DNA from: Sulfuricurvum sp.
GTDB lineage: Bacteria; Campylobacterota; Campylobacteria; Campylobacterales; Sulfurimonadaceae
Direction of reading: 5' to 3'
Assembly (NCBI RefSeq): GCF_028712165.1
Contig: NZ_JAQTQR010000012.1
Coordinates: 1-46,984, forward strand
DNA: 46,984 nucleotides
Below the pieces are notes generated by a model. The model worked only from the letters and a program-made list of their open reading frames with translations. It was not told where the DNA came from and did not search any database. Below, piece by piece: positions 35,274 to 45,083 of the stretch. Both the position numbers and the translations under genes were made by a program. Position 1 is the first letter of the stretch. Each line of letters starts with the position of its first letter.

Positions 35274-35340
35274 AGGAATATCTCCTAAAAAATTATCCTA
35301 TTACTATATCCAAATATCAAATAAATAGTATGTGAAACAA

Positions 35341-35352
35341 AATTCTAGAATT
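35341..35352. promoter_or_regulatory. 12-bp palindrome between gltA and the PAS-GGDEF gene
   Basis: AATTCTAGAATT is a perfect palindrome in the 260-bp divergent region, 68 bp from the gltA ATG. It could be a regulator site for gltA. The rest of the region is AT-rich with no RNA gene seen. Confidence 0.25.
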
Positions 35353-35474
35353 GTTTTCAACATAGATATAAGTATAAATAATAGAATAAATGTTCGTATT
35401 TCTCCAATACTATGCTTAAAAAAAATTTATTGTTCCAGGTAGAATAAAAAAATCAATGCCTATTTTTCACCTTC

Positions 35475-35483
35475 TGCTATAAT
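35475..35483 (+). promoter_or_regulatory. Extended -10 promoter of the first PAS-GGDEF gene
   Basis: TGcTATAAT, a perfect extended -10 element, 50 bp before the ATG at 35534. AAAAGG at 35523-35528 is the ribosome site. Confidence 0.6.
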
Positions 35484-35533
35484 TAAATAATACGTTATTC
35501 CCCTTTCATTTCTTATCACATTAAAAGGTTCAA

Positions 35534-38146
35534 ATGCTTATTGGTACATCAAATCATTTATCACAAACTGAACAATTGCATAACTTGCTAAAGGCGAGTA
35601 AACCGGCTGTTTTAACAAGTTTATTATTGGGTTTGCTGCTGGTTTTTGCCGAAAATAATATTTCAAATCCGAAGATGATTATTATTTGGTACGTAGTCTT
35701 GCTTGCAGTTTCACTCCTTCGGATAAAACTCATTACTTCGTATCAATACAATACCGACACATCTTTAATCACACTAAATAGACATCTGAAAAATCTTCGT
35801 ATCGGTACATTTGCATCCGGAATGGTATGGGGATCAATCGGCGTTTTATTGTTTACAACCAATGACATAATCCATTTGATATTTTTAATTTTTATCTTAG
35901 CCGGTCTGACAGCCGGCAATACGGTATCAAATGCTTCGGATCTTCCTAGCAGCATCGGTTTTTCTATTCTGGCCTTGTTTCCTATTGCACTCTATTTATG
36001 TTTGGACAGAACCGACATATTTATATATATGGGTCTCGCAGTTATGCTCTATTTAGGCCTTCTAATCATAGTTAGTCGATATATGAATACCCATATATCT
36101 CAGAACTATGTTTTGCGGCACAAAGCCGAAGCAAGTGCCAAAGAAGCGCGAATCAGCGAAGAACGTTATCGTATGATTCTTCAATATTCACCGGCAGGAA
36201 TTGTTCATTATAATAAAAATCTAATTATTACCTACTGCAATGACCGATTTGCAGAAGTTATGAAAACCTCTAAAGAGAAGCTTATCGGACTTGATATAAA
36301 GACATTAAAAGATCAAAGATTAACACCTTCATTAAGAGAAGCTATAGAGGGAAAAGAAGGGGTGTATGATGGTGAATACCTTTCAACTCTCAGTAATACT
36401 CAGCTTTGGATTATCATGTCTTATGTACCGATTCGTGATTCTGAGGATATTATTGAGGGTGGGATTGCGATCATCGAAGATATCACTGAACGGAAAATAG
36501 CTGAAAAAGAGACAACAAAACTGATAAATAACCTTAGACAAGCCGAAAAAATATCTCACCTTGGAAATTGGCATTATGACTTGGCCAGTAATGCACTGGA
36601 TTGGTCCGATGAGATTTACAATATTTTTGAGCTTGACAAAGAGAGCTTTGAACCAACCTATGAAGCGTTTTTAAATATTATACACCCGGATGACCGCGAT
36701 ATGGTTGCGCGTGCCTATGAACATTCACTGGAAACAAAACAAAAATATGAAATAACCCATAGACTTCTAATGAAGGACGGGAGAGTAAAATATGTTAATG
36801 AACAATGTGAAACCAAATTTGATCCGAACGGAAAACCTATTTGTTCTTTAGGTACGGTTCAAGATATCACTCAACAGATGCAATACCAAATTCGCTTGGA
36901 AAACAGTGAGAATACACTCAGATATTTACTAAAAATGAGCCCTATCGCCGTCAGAATTGCAAAAAATGATGGTCAAGATGTCATTTTTGCCAATGAGTCT
37001 TATAGCAAACTCATCCATGCGGATATATCTGACGTTTTAGGAAAAAATCCTAAAAACTATTATGCGGATCAAGAACAATATGATGAAATCGTTTCCCAGA
37101 TCAACAACAATGAAATCATTTATAATCGTCTGATAGAACTCTCTATCGAAAATAAAACCATGTGGGTATTGGCTTCTTATATGCCTATTGATTTCGAAGG
37201 TTTCCCTTGTGTATTAGGATGGTTTTATGATATTACGGAAGAAAAAAATCTCCAAAGAGAGGTGGAAGAACAAAGGGATGAGTTTAAAGCCCTTTTCAAT
37301 ACCTCTAAGGATGGTATCGCAATCTTGGATCATGAATCCAATTTCGTAGATTTTAATGACGCATATCTTGAAATGACTGGATTTACACGTTCCGAACTGC
37401 TAAAAACGTCATGCCTTTCGCTCAGTGCACCGGAGGATCAAGAACGTGCCAGACAGGCAATGCAAATTGTGTTTGAATCCGGATATATTAAAGGGTTTGA
37501 AAAAACGTGCATCGTCAAAGACGGAAAAAGACTTTATATCAATATGACAGCCACTCTTTTACCTGACAAAGAGCGAATCTTAATTACTACCAAAGATATC
37601 AGTGCGATGAAAGAACATGCCCGTCAGCTTGAACACTTGGCACACTATGATGCACTTACCGGGCTACCGAATCGTATCTTAGAATCAGACCGTCTGCAAC
37701 AAGGGATGATTCAGACCCAACGGCACGGAAATCATTTGGCAGTGTTTTATCTGGATCTTGACGGCTTCAAACATGTAAACGATAACTATGGGCATAGCGT
37801 CGGAGATCAACTGCTCATAAACCTTTCAGCCCGGATGAAACAGGCATTACGCGAAGGAGACACCCTATCTAGATTAGGCGGAGACGAATTTGTCGCTATT
37901 CTTTCAGATATCAATAATCCGTCTGAAGCAATACCGATTATCCGCAGGCTTCTCGATGCAGCCAGTCGTCCGATCCAGCTCGGTGATTTTATTATTCAAG
38001 TGTCTGCCAGTGTAGGAGTCACCTTTTATCCTCAAGAACATGACGTAGATGGGGATCAGCTTGTCCGACAAGCCGATCAGGCGATGTATGTAGCGAAACA
38101 ATCGGGTAAAAATTGTTACCATGTTTTTGGTTCTGAACACAGTTGA
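35534..38146 (+). CDS. Six-helix membrane sensor diguanylate cyclase with four PAS domains
   Basis: An 870-residue inner-membrane protein. About six hydrophobic helices (25-182) are followed by four PAS-like domains (about 209-325, 335-450, 455-575, 585-695) and a C-terminal GGDEF domain. GGDEF lies at 782-786 in SRLGGDEF, with REGD five residues before it as an intact RxxD inhibitory site. It should therefore make c-di-GMP with product feedback. The second PAS has the GNWHYDL...WSDEIYNIF pattern of PAS_3 and resembles a PAS in the protein at 40180-42909. The bound ligand is not predictable. Confidence 0.9.
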   Translation: MLIGTSNHLSQTEQLHNLLKASKPAVLTSLLLGLLLVFAENNISNPKMIIIWYVVLLAVSLLRIKLITSYQYNTDTSLITLNRHLKNLRIGTFASGMVWGSIGVLLFTTNDIIHLIFLIFILAGLTAGNTVSNASDLPSSIGFSILALFPIALYLCLDRTDIFIYMGLAVMLYLGLLIIVSRYMNTHISQNYVLRHKAEASAKEARISEERYRMILQYSPAGIVHYNKNLIITYCNDRFAEVMKTSKEKLIGLDIKTLKDQRLTPSLREAIEGKEGVYDGEYLSTLSNTQLWIIMSYVPIRDSEDIIEGGIAIIEDITERKIAEKETTKLINNLRQAEKISHLGNWHYDLASNALDWSDEIYNIFELDKESFEPTYEAFLNIIHPDDRDMVARAYEHSLETKQKYEITHRLLMKDGRVKYVNEQCETKFDPNGKPICSLGTVQDITQQMQYQIRLENSENTLRYLLKMSPIAVRIAKNDGQDVIFANESYSKLIHADISDVLGKNPKNYYADQEQYDEIVSQINNNEIIYNRLIELSIENKTMWVLASYMPIDFEGFPCVLGWFYDITEEKNLQREVEEQRDEFKALFNTSKDGIAILDHESNFVDFNDAYLEMTGFTRSELLKTSCLSLSAPEDQERARQAMQIVFESGYIKGFEKTCIVKDGKRLYINMTATLLPDKERILITTKDISAMKEHARQLEHLAHYDALTGLPNRILESDRLQQGMIQTQRHGNHLAVFYLDLDGFKHVNDNYGHSVGDQLLINLSARMKQALREGDTLSRLGGDEFVAILSDINNPSEAIPIIRRLLDAASRPIQLGDFIIQVSASVGVTFYPQEHDVDGDQLVRQADQAMYVAKQSGKNCYHVFGSEHS

Positions 38147-38169
38147 ATAATTTAATCTTTAAAAATAGT

Positions 38170-38175
38170 TATAAT
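38170..38175 (+). promoter_or_regulatory. -10 box of the second PAS-GGDEF gene
   Basis: Perfect TATAAT in the 61-bp gap, 32 bp before the TTG start at 38208. TAGGAG (38195-38200) follows as a strong ribosome site. This suggests expression independent of the gene upstream. Confidence 0.5.
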
Positions 38176-38207
38176 TATGAATACTTTAAAATCTTAGGAG
38201 CCTGCTC

Positions 38208-40202
38208 TTGATAGCAATAGATTCATTACCTATCAATATTGCAATTTATCAGTATGAGAGCGGTGATTTTATTTTTGTTAATTTGAATCGAGAAGCAGAA
38301 AAAACAGAGAATCTAAAACGTGAAAATATTATTGGTAAAAAGCTGCAAGAAGTTTTCCCAGCTGTCAGAGAATTTGGTTTTCTTGATATTTTAGAACGTG
38401 TGTATACAACAGGTAAATCTGAACATTTTGAAGCTAATTACTACCATGATGAGGTACGGGAAGGTTGGCGTGTCAATGATGTGTCACGTTTGGATAACGG
38501 TCATATTATGGCTGTTTATACCGATGTTACAAAAGAGATGCAACTGACCAACTCGTTGGAATCGTTGGGAACTATAATCGATAAAAGCCTGCATGAAATC
38601 TATATCTTTCATCCTCAAACATTACAATTTTGTTATGCTAATGGGAGTGCATTGCAAAATATCGGCTATTCGATGAATGAACTCTCCCAGATGACTCCTG
38701 CTGATATAAAACCGGATTATACGTATGAGAAATTTTATAAACTTATTCAACCTCTTTTAACCGAAGAAATCCCGTTATTGACTATTGAAACTAAACATCA
38801 GCGCAAAGACGGGAGTCAATACGATGTTGAAGCGCGTATCCAAAAAATGATTTACCTCGGTAAAGAGCATCTTGTCGTCAATGTTATCGATATAACCGAT
38901 CGTCTCAAGAATCAACATGAGATGCTGAAACTTCACCGCATTATCGAACAAAGCGATGATCTAATCATGGTCACCGATACCACCGGCATGATCGAATACG
39001 TTAATGATGCCTATACAAAACTGACTGGATGGCCTAAAGAGAAACTTTTGGGAGCCAAACCTTCTCTTTTAAAATCAGGAAATTTCCCCACACTCTTTTA
39101 TGAGGATATGTGGAAAACAATTTTAGCCGGAAAAACTTATAAAGGAAATATTCAAAATCGTAAAAAAGACAACACCCTATTTTGGGAAGAAAAAACTATT
39201 ACACCTATCAAATTGAAAAGCGAAGAGGTGACACACTTCATCTCAACCGGAAAAGACATCAGTGAGCAAATCAAGCTCAAAGAAGCACTTGAAGAGAGTG
39301 AACTGCTTTTTAAAACATTGACGGAAAGTACATTGGCAGGTATTTTTTTATATAGGGATACTTTTCTCTACGTAAATGACGCATTTATTAAAATGAGTGG
39401 ATATTCTTTAGATGATCTAATGATAATGGGCCCAATTGATCTAGTTGCCCCCAAAGAGCGAGAGTTGATAGAAGAACGTATGCGATCGAGATTAAAAGGG
39501 GAATTACGAGATCAAAGTATTTACCAGGATTTGAAGATCGTGACTCGTTCAGGAGAAATACGATGGTTTTACATTGCCATTTCGACGGTAAAGTTTCAAG
39601 GAAAATGGACCGGTCTCGGAACGGCCATTGATATGACGGAACGTAAAAATATGGAAAAAAAGCTTGAGTATTTTGCGCAAACGGATGCATTGACAGGCTT
39701 GTATAATCGTCTAAAATTTGATGATATCATTCAGCGTGAAATTTCTTATGGAAAGCGTTATGAGGCACAACTTTCCCTTATTTATATGGATATAGATTAT
39801 TTCAAAAAAATTAACGATACGTATGGCCATGATATCGGTGATACAGTTTTAAAAGAGATTGCCCAGATAATCAAAGATGTTTTACGGATAAGCGATTATC
39901 CGTTTCGCTGGGGTGGTGAAGAGTTTATCATTGTTTGTCCCAGTACCGACCTAAAAGAAATCAAGATTTTATCGGAGCGTTTACGTCAAAAAATTGCACA
40001 GAACAATTTTAGCATTGTTGATAAAGTAACGGTTAGTATCGGAATTACGCAGTATTCTGATGATGAGTCGATTGATGAAATGATTAAGAGAGCGGATCAA
40101 GCACTTTACCAAGCAAAAGAACGTGGTCGTAATCGAGTTGTAGAGCGTATAGATCAATGCTATGAGCAAATTCTAGTAACTAGTCACTCCGATGAGGAAT
40201 AG
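38208..40202 (+). CDS. Soluble diguanylate cyclase with four PAS domains
   Basis: A 664-residue protein without membrane helices, expected in the cytoplasm. Four PAS-like domains lie at about 1-115, 120-240, 245-365 and 370-490. A GGDEF domain has GGEEF at 569-573 and RISD five residues upstream as RxxD inhibitory site. The third PAS and the cyclase closely resemble those of the convergent neighbour. Start is TTG at 38208, supported by TAGGAG 7 bp upstream. Its last 23 bp overlap the end of the gene on the other strand. Confidence 0.88.
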   Translation: MIAIDSLPINIAIYQYESGDFIFVNLNREAEKTENLKRENIIGKKLQEVFPAVREFGFLDILERVYTTGKSEHFEANYYHDEVREGWRVNDVSRLDNGHIMAVYTDVTKEMQLTNSLESLGTIIDKSLHEIYIFHPQTLQFCYANGSALQNIGYSMNELSQMTPADIKPDYTYEKFYKLIQPLLTEEIPLLTIETKHQRKDGSQYDVEARIQKMIYLGKEHLVVNVIDITDRLKNQHEMLKLHRIIEQSDDLIMVTDTTGMIEYVNDAYTKLTGWPKEKLLGAKPSLLKSGNFPTLFYEDMWKTILAGKTYKGNIQNRKKDNTLFWEEKTITPIKLKSEEVTHFISTGKDISEQIKLKEALEESELLFKTLTESTLAGIFLYRDTFLYVNDAFIKMSGYSLDDLMIMGPIDLVAPKERELIEERMRSRLKGELRDQSIYQDLKIVTRSGEIRWFYIAISTVKFQGKWTGLGTAIDMTERKNMEKKLEYFAQTDALTGLYNRLKFDDIIQREISYGKRYEAQLSLIYMDIDYFKKINDTYGHDIGDTVLKEIAQIIKDVLRISDYPFRWGGEEFIIVCPSTDLKEIKILSERLRQKIAQNNFSIVDKVTVSIGITQYSDDESIDEMIKRADQALYQAKERGRNRVVERIDQCYEQILVTSHSDEE

Positions 40203-42909
40203 CTTCTCCTACTCTATTTCTTCCTGCTCCTTTTGCATTATACAGGCCTTGGTCAGCACGTTTAAAGAGTGAAGAGATGGTATCGTTTTCATTAAATGTA
40301 GAGATCCCAATGCTGATGGTTAGTGTATCAATAAGTGGAAAATGAGCTTTTTCAACCTCAATACGCAATTTTTCTGCAAGTGAGTGAACATTATTCAAAT
40401 CGATACCCGGACACAATATTAAGAACTCTTCCCCTCCCCATCGTGCAAATATGTCTAATTTTCGTATATTCGATTCTATGACTTTGACGAGATGTTGGAG
40501 AACTTCATCGCCTACGTCGTGTCCATAGGCATCGTTTATAGATTTAAAATAGTCAATATCAATCAATATCATTGAAAGTGGCAGAGAAAATCGTTTTGAG
40601 CGTTCTGTCTCAAGTTCAAAAAGAGCTTCAAATTTATGCCGATTATAAATACCGGTCAAATTGTCGATGCTGGCGATTCGTTGTATTTCTTGATTTAAAA
40701 GATTTTCTTGGGTCACATCTTTTCCGCTTGATACAAAACTGACAATATCCCCCTTCTCATCTTTCATGGGTGTGATAGTTTTATTCTCATAATATAAATC
40801 GCCGTTTTTCTTTATATTGATAATCGTACCTCTGAAAACATTCCCTTTCAATATAGTTCTCCAAAGTTCCTTATAAAATTCATTACTCTGTTTTCCGGAT
40901 TTAAGGATCGTAAGGGTTTTATTAAGAACTTCATATTTTTCGTACCCCGTTTGATGCAAAAAGGCTTGATTGACATAGGTTATTTTCCCGTGTCTATCAG
41001 TGATAACAACAGCATCATCGATTTGTTCTATAACTTTTGAGAGTTTATCAAGTTCGAATCTAGACCGCTTTAACTCACGCATGTCCATTAGTATTCCAGA
41101 AAATGTTTCCCCCTCGACGGTCGCGCTTATCATTACCGGTACGGCCACAGAATATTTATCAAGTAGCTCAATTTCCATATTGGCAACATGACCCTCTTTC
41201 TGTAATATTTGTATTAGTTTATTGCGCTGCTCAGGTTGGGCATAACGGATACTGCTGTCTTGACCTATTAAATCTTCAGGCGAATCAAAACCTAGTATTT
41301 CAGTCAAAGCATGATTTACATAAATTATCTTTCCGGATAAATCAGCGCGATAGATACCTATCATTGCATTCTCAACAAGGTTTCTGTATTTTTTTTCTGA
41401 TTTTTCTATTAATATTTGCGCACTTTTTTCTTCGGTGATATCATGGATGACCCCTCTCATTCTGAGTGGGTTTCCAAGATCATCCCATTCAGTATTACCT
41501 TCTTCTAAAACATAACGTATCATTCCGTCTGATTTGACAATTCTATGTTCGACACTGTAATCAATGTTGTGCACAAGACTCTTATTGACAGCTTCTTGAA
41601 CTTTTTCTTGATCATCAGGATGAACACGTTCCAAAAATCCTTCATATGTCGCTTCAAATTGTTGTGGGAGAAGTCCAAAAATACGATAAATTTCGTCTGA
41701 CCACCAGAGAGTATTAGCTTTTATATCCCATTCCCAATTTCCGAGATGGGCAATCATTTGTGCCTGGTTTAAACTTTCTGACACTTTTAATAGGGCTTGC
41801 TTACGCTGAAGGAGAATTTTTCGGCTTTGGTACATATACAATGCAAATAAAAAACTGACAATTACCGTTGTAATGCTAAGAGCATATAACAAATTGATCA
41901 GAGTTTCCTGATGCTTTTTAAAAAACGTCTGTGGCGGGTTAATAAAAATACTTTGCGATCCTATATCTGAGGGCAATAGAATGGCATGCTGTTTAAGTGC
42001 CACAGCATCAAATATCCATTTATTGGTATTTTCATGAAAGATAGGAATAGATAACTTTGGGTGAGACAAGATACTCAGCGCTAATTTTCCGGCTTCGGTT
42101 CCCTGAGCATTGCCATCAACAACATAGCCTCCTAGCACCCCTTGTTGGATATAACTGTCCTCTAAACTTAACACAATATAGCTGCCTGCATCTTTTATCT
42201 GCTTAAGGACATGATTAAGATTGATTAATTGACCATCGTGTGTTCGGAATGTACCTATGGAGGTCAAAATAACCGCTTTCCCTTTATACGATTTAAGTCT
42301 TTGCAGAAGAGAATCAAAGTCTTGATCGTTCGAAAATTCTATTTTTATCTTTCCATAATTGAGAGTATCATTTTTGATCTCATTTTGAGTCACTTGAGCC
42401 GTTGTCGATCCGTCACCTACGACTAATACTTCTCTCTCATCAGGAAATAATTTCGTGATGAGATTGAGATTAGGGAGGATCTCTTTTTTTTCAAAGATTC
42501 CGGTATATTGAGACTCATCCAGCATTTTTTGTTTTGATAGATCATTGACACCTGAAAAAATGACAGGAACAGAGGGAAAAATCTTCTCTTTATTATGAAG
42601 CATAAAATACAGAGCATTATCATCCGTTACATAGATGAGTTTTGGTTTATAGCCTTGGTACTTTTGACTCAGATAGTGGACAAAAGATTCCTCATACTTT
42701 TTATCAAAGGTTCGGCGTTTCGTATCGAGATATTCAGCAGAATAGAGTGGATAAAGATTGTCGGTATTATTCAAAACCTCTCTGAAACCATTGCGCTGAG
42801 CTTTTGTCCATGGATAGGCTTCATGATAGGAATGGAGTACAAAGATTTGATCATCAGCAACGAGTATATTTGCAAGAAAAATAAATAAAATAAATCTAAC
42901 TTTAGTCAA
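40180..42909 (-). CDS. Periplasmic-binding-domain sensor diguanylate cyclase with PAS domains
   Basis: A 909-residue membrane protein. A signal peptide (1-18) precedes a periplasmic ABC-type substrate-binding domain (about 20-320), with opening VLHSYHEAYPWTKAQ. One membrane helix (about 340-362) follows, then three PAS domains (about 385-495, 505-620, 625-740) and GGDEF. GGEEF lies at 825-829, with RKLD five residues before as RxxD site. It should couple an extracellular small-molecule signal to c-di-GMP. No transporter genes are nearby. Start is TTG at 42909 with AGAGG 5 bp upstream. The stop overlaps the convergent PAS-GGDEF gene by 23 bp. Confidence 0.9.
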   Translation of the reverse strand: MTKVRFILFIFLANILVADDQIFVLHSYHEAYPWTKAQRNGFREVLNNTDNLYPLYSAEYLDTKRRTFDKKYEESFVHYLSQKYQGYKPKLIYVTDDNALYFMLHNKEKIFPSVPVIFSGVNDLSKQKMLDESQYTGIFEKKEILPNLNLITKLFPDEREVLVVGDGSTTAQVTQNEIKNDTLNYGKIKIEFSNDQDFDSLLQRLKSYKGKAVILTSIGTFRTHDGQLINLNHVLKQIKDAGSYIVLSLEDSYIQQGVLGGYVVDGNAQGTEAGKLALSILSHPKLSIPIFHENTNKWIFDAVALKQHAILLPSDIGSQSIFINPPQTFFKKHQETLINLLYALSITTVIVSFLFALYMYQSRKILLQRKQALLKVSESLNQAQMIAHLGNWEWDIKANTLWWSDEIYRIFGLLPQQFEATYEGFLERVHPDDQEKVQEAVNKSLVHNIDYSVEHRIVKSDGMIRYVLEEGNTEWDDLGNPLRMRGVIHDITEEKSAQILIEKSEKKYRNLVENAMIGIYRADLSGKIIYVNHALTEILGFDSPEDLIGQDSSIRYAQPEQRNKLIQILQKEGHVANMEIELLDKYSVAVPVMISATVEGETFSGILMDMRELKRSRFELDKLSKVIEQIDDAVVITDRHGKITYVNQAFLHQTGYEKYEVLNKTLTILKSGKQSNEFYKELWRTILKGNVFRGTIINIKKNGDLYYENKTITPMKDEKGDIVSFVSSGKDVTQENLLNQEIQRIASIDNLTGIYNRHKFEALFELETERSKRFSLPLSMILIDIDYFKSINDAYGHDVGDEVLQHLVKVIESNIRKLDIFARWGGEEFLILCPGIDLNNVHSLAEKLRIEVEKAHFPLIDTLTISIGISTFNENDTISSLFKRADQGLYNAKGAGRNRVGEAIPHRSD

Positions 42910-43024
42910 AGAAACCTCTATATAAATTGAAATTAATTATATATCAAGATGGTTAAAAATTAGATAACGTTAATGAACAGTATAAAAACCCTTAAGGAAC
43001 AAATAAATAAGGACACCACTGTAT

Positions 43025-43555
43025 TTAATACGGTTGAGATAACTTCAAGAAACCGTATTCAAACGTAAAAGGTACCTGTTTGAGGGTGCTAAGGTTGATA
43101 TAAGGCTTGACGCTTCTTCCGATGTAAAGTGAAACGTCAGTTCCTTTTTGCAAGAGTGCCGAATCGAAAGAAAACGTCAATATTTTATTCTTGTGGGCAT
43201 GTTCAAGAATGAGCGAAAGGATAGCATCATCCGGTTCCATGAGTAAAATAAAGCCCTGTGTATTATTGATCTCTAACGCATCTTTCGGCGAAATAACTCT
43301 GATCGTAAAAGAATAATTGCCTACTACTCCGCCGTATTGACGTTCAAACATCATGATTAATCGTTGTGCAGCCTCTTTATGTGCCGGTCCAGCAACAATT
43401 ACAAAGTTTACATTCGATTGAATACGTTCTTTTGTCCCCTGTTCCATCAAGGCTACTTTTGGAAATATTTTTACCCCTATTTGCAATAATGCCAAATCAT
43501 AGGTTGTACCCCAAAGTACAAACGGCACTAGAAAAAGGAGGATAATTTTTTTCAT
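43025..43555 (-). CDS. YfiR-like periplasmic protein (DUF4154)
   Basis: A 176-residue exported protein with signal peptide 1-16. The mature part has the alternating strand/helix pattern of YfiR: NFVIVAGPAHKEAAQRLI, then GFILLMEPDDAILSLI, and the closing INLSTLKQVPFTFEYGFLKL. In Pseudomonas YfiR restrains a membrane diguanylate cyclase. Here it is coupled to a histidine kinase (TAATG overlap with the kinase stop) and sits opposite a TonB receptor, so the kinase is the more likely partner. Family call is moderate. Confidence 0.6.
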   Translation of the reverse strand: MKKIILLFLVPFVLWGTTYDLALLQIGVKIFPKVALMEQGTKERIQSNVNFVIVAGPAHKEAAQRLIMMFERQYGGVVGNYSFTIRVISPKDALEINNTQGFILLMEPDDAILSLILEHAHKNKILTFSFDSALLQKGTDVSLYIGRSVKPYINLSTLKQVPFTFEYGFLKLSQPY

Positions 43556-44985
43556 TATTTTTTAAGAGCCATCGTCAATGTAAAGATCGCCCCCGTATCG
43601 CTATTGCGTACACCCAGAGTACCTTTCAAATGTTGTTCGACAATCACTTTGGACATATACAATCCGATACCCGTGCCTTTGCTATGAAGCTTAGTCGTAA
43701 AATAAGGTTCAAAAACACGCTCGACTATTGCGGATGGAACGCCTCCCCCCGTATCACTGATATCGATATAAAGGTGCAGTCTATCGCAACGCAAGGTAAC
43801 TTCGATTTGCCCTCCGCTTCTATCAGATTTGCTTTTTATAGCATCTTTGGCATTATTAACAAGATTTAAAATCACTTGCTTGAATTCGTTGACAACACCA
43901 AAAATCTCTCCGTCGCATTTTTTCTGGACTACATAGGTGATATTGGCATAGTGCAGTTGTTCGCCTAAAAGATTGAATATTTCTTGGATTGGCTGGAGCG
44001 GATCGAAAGAGACGGACTCTTTATTCTTATTGAAAAAGTTCCGAAAATCATCGATGGTATTGGACATAAAAGCAAGATTATTATTGATGAGTGTGGTATT
44101 TTTTTCAAAATCATCATTTTCGATTAGCCCAAGAGCGCGTTTCAGGTTAATATCGGCGACTGCCAATCCAATAATATTGAGGGGTTGTCGCCATTGATGG
44201 GCGATGCTTTCTATCATCTCTCCCATCGCCGCAAGCCGGGACTGCTGGATTAGAAGCTGTTCTTTTTCACGACGCTTGCTGATTTCGCTCTCAACACGAT
44301 TTTCGAGTTCTATGTTGATCTGTTCCATCTGTGTGCGATAGTTATCAATGGAGTCGAGCATTTTATTGGCCGAAGAAGTGATGGTTTTGATTTCAATATT
44401 TGAATTATCACATTTGAACGGCTCCGAGTGTTTATCAATCGTGTAATTCCCCATCCAAATGGATAGCTGACGAAGAACAAAAAACTGCTTGCGAAAATAC
44501 CAAAAGGTGATGGCAAAAATCAGCAATGCGAACAGCGATAGAATGATAAGCTGCATAAAAAGTTTCATTTGGAGGTCATGTACATAATTATTTGAATAAC
44601 TGATGACAAGCGTCGCTTGAGGCGTATGAGAAATAGAATCGACTATAGGGGTAGAGAACGTAATCGTCTCTTGAAGTCTGGATTGTGGATAGTGTTGTTC
44701 AAAAATTACTTTTTTATCGGCATCCAGCAACGATACATCTAAAATATTGGGATTTTGGAAAAAAGTACGCATCGTATCACTGAGCATATCTTGCTGATCA
44801 AATGTGAGATACGTTGAAATGATCGGTTTGAGTGTTTGGGTAACCAACTCGATTTTTGCTTTTTCACTATCATTGAGAACAGAAGAAACATTGATTTGAA
44901 TAAAGATAAAAATTGGGGCTATAACCGCGATATAGAGCAGCCAAAAGACCCATGCAAATTTTCCGATAAGTGAGTGTGTCATCAT
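43555..44985 (-). CDS. Sensor histidine kinase
   Basis: Inner-membrane kinase of 476 residues. Membrane helices at 11-31 and 143-163 enclose a periplasmic sensor of about 110 residues. A linker and coiled coil (215-255) lead to the H-box IESIAHQWRQPLN with His263 as phospho-site. The ATPase part shows NLVNNAKDAIKS, DTGGGVPSAIVERVFEPYFT and GTGIGLYMSK. The HQWRQPLN kinase type is common in Campylobacterota. No response regulator gene lies in the window, so the output is unknown. It is transcribed with the YfiR-like gene and divergent from the TonB receptor. Confidence 0.92.
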   Translation of the reverse strand: MMTHSLIGKFAWVFWLLYIAVIAPIFIFIQINVSSVLNDSEKAKIELVTQTLKPIISTYLTFDQQDMLSDTMRTFFQNPNILDVSLLDADKKVIFEQHYPQSRLQETITFSTPIVDSISHTPQATLVISYSNNYVHDLQMKLFMQLIILSLFALLIFAITFWYFRKQFFVLRQLSIWMGNYTIDKHSEPFKCDNSNIEIKTITSSANKMLDSIDNYRTQMEQINIELENRVESEISKRREKEQLLIQQSRLAAMGEMIESIAHQWRQPLNIIGLAVADINLKRALGLIENDDFEKNTTLINNNLAFMSNTIDDFRNFFNKNKESVSFDPLQPIQEIFNLLGEQLHYANITYVVQKKCDGEIFGVVNEFKQVILNLVNNAKDAIKSKSDRSGGQIEVTLRCDRLHLYIDISDTGGGVPSAIVERVFEPYFTTKLHSKGTGIGLYMSKVIVEQHLKGTLGVRNSDTGAIFTLTMALKK

Positions 44986-45026
44986 AATCCAATAGTTAAG
45001 AACATAAATTAATATTATAAAAATGT

Positions 45027-45056
45027 TTGTTAATTTAGTATTAATTTCGCTACAAT
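45027..45056 (+). promoter_or_regulatory. Promoter of the TonB-dependent receptor gene
   Basis: TTGTTA (45027-45032) and TACAAT (45051-45056) with an 18-bp spacer, 27 bp before the ATG at 45084. It lies in the 98-bp divergent region shared with the histidine kinase, so joint control is possible. No Fur-box match was evident by eye. Confidence 0.45.
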
Positions 45057-45083
45057 CTGCACACTTTATATACGAGCCTGCTG

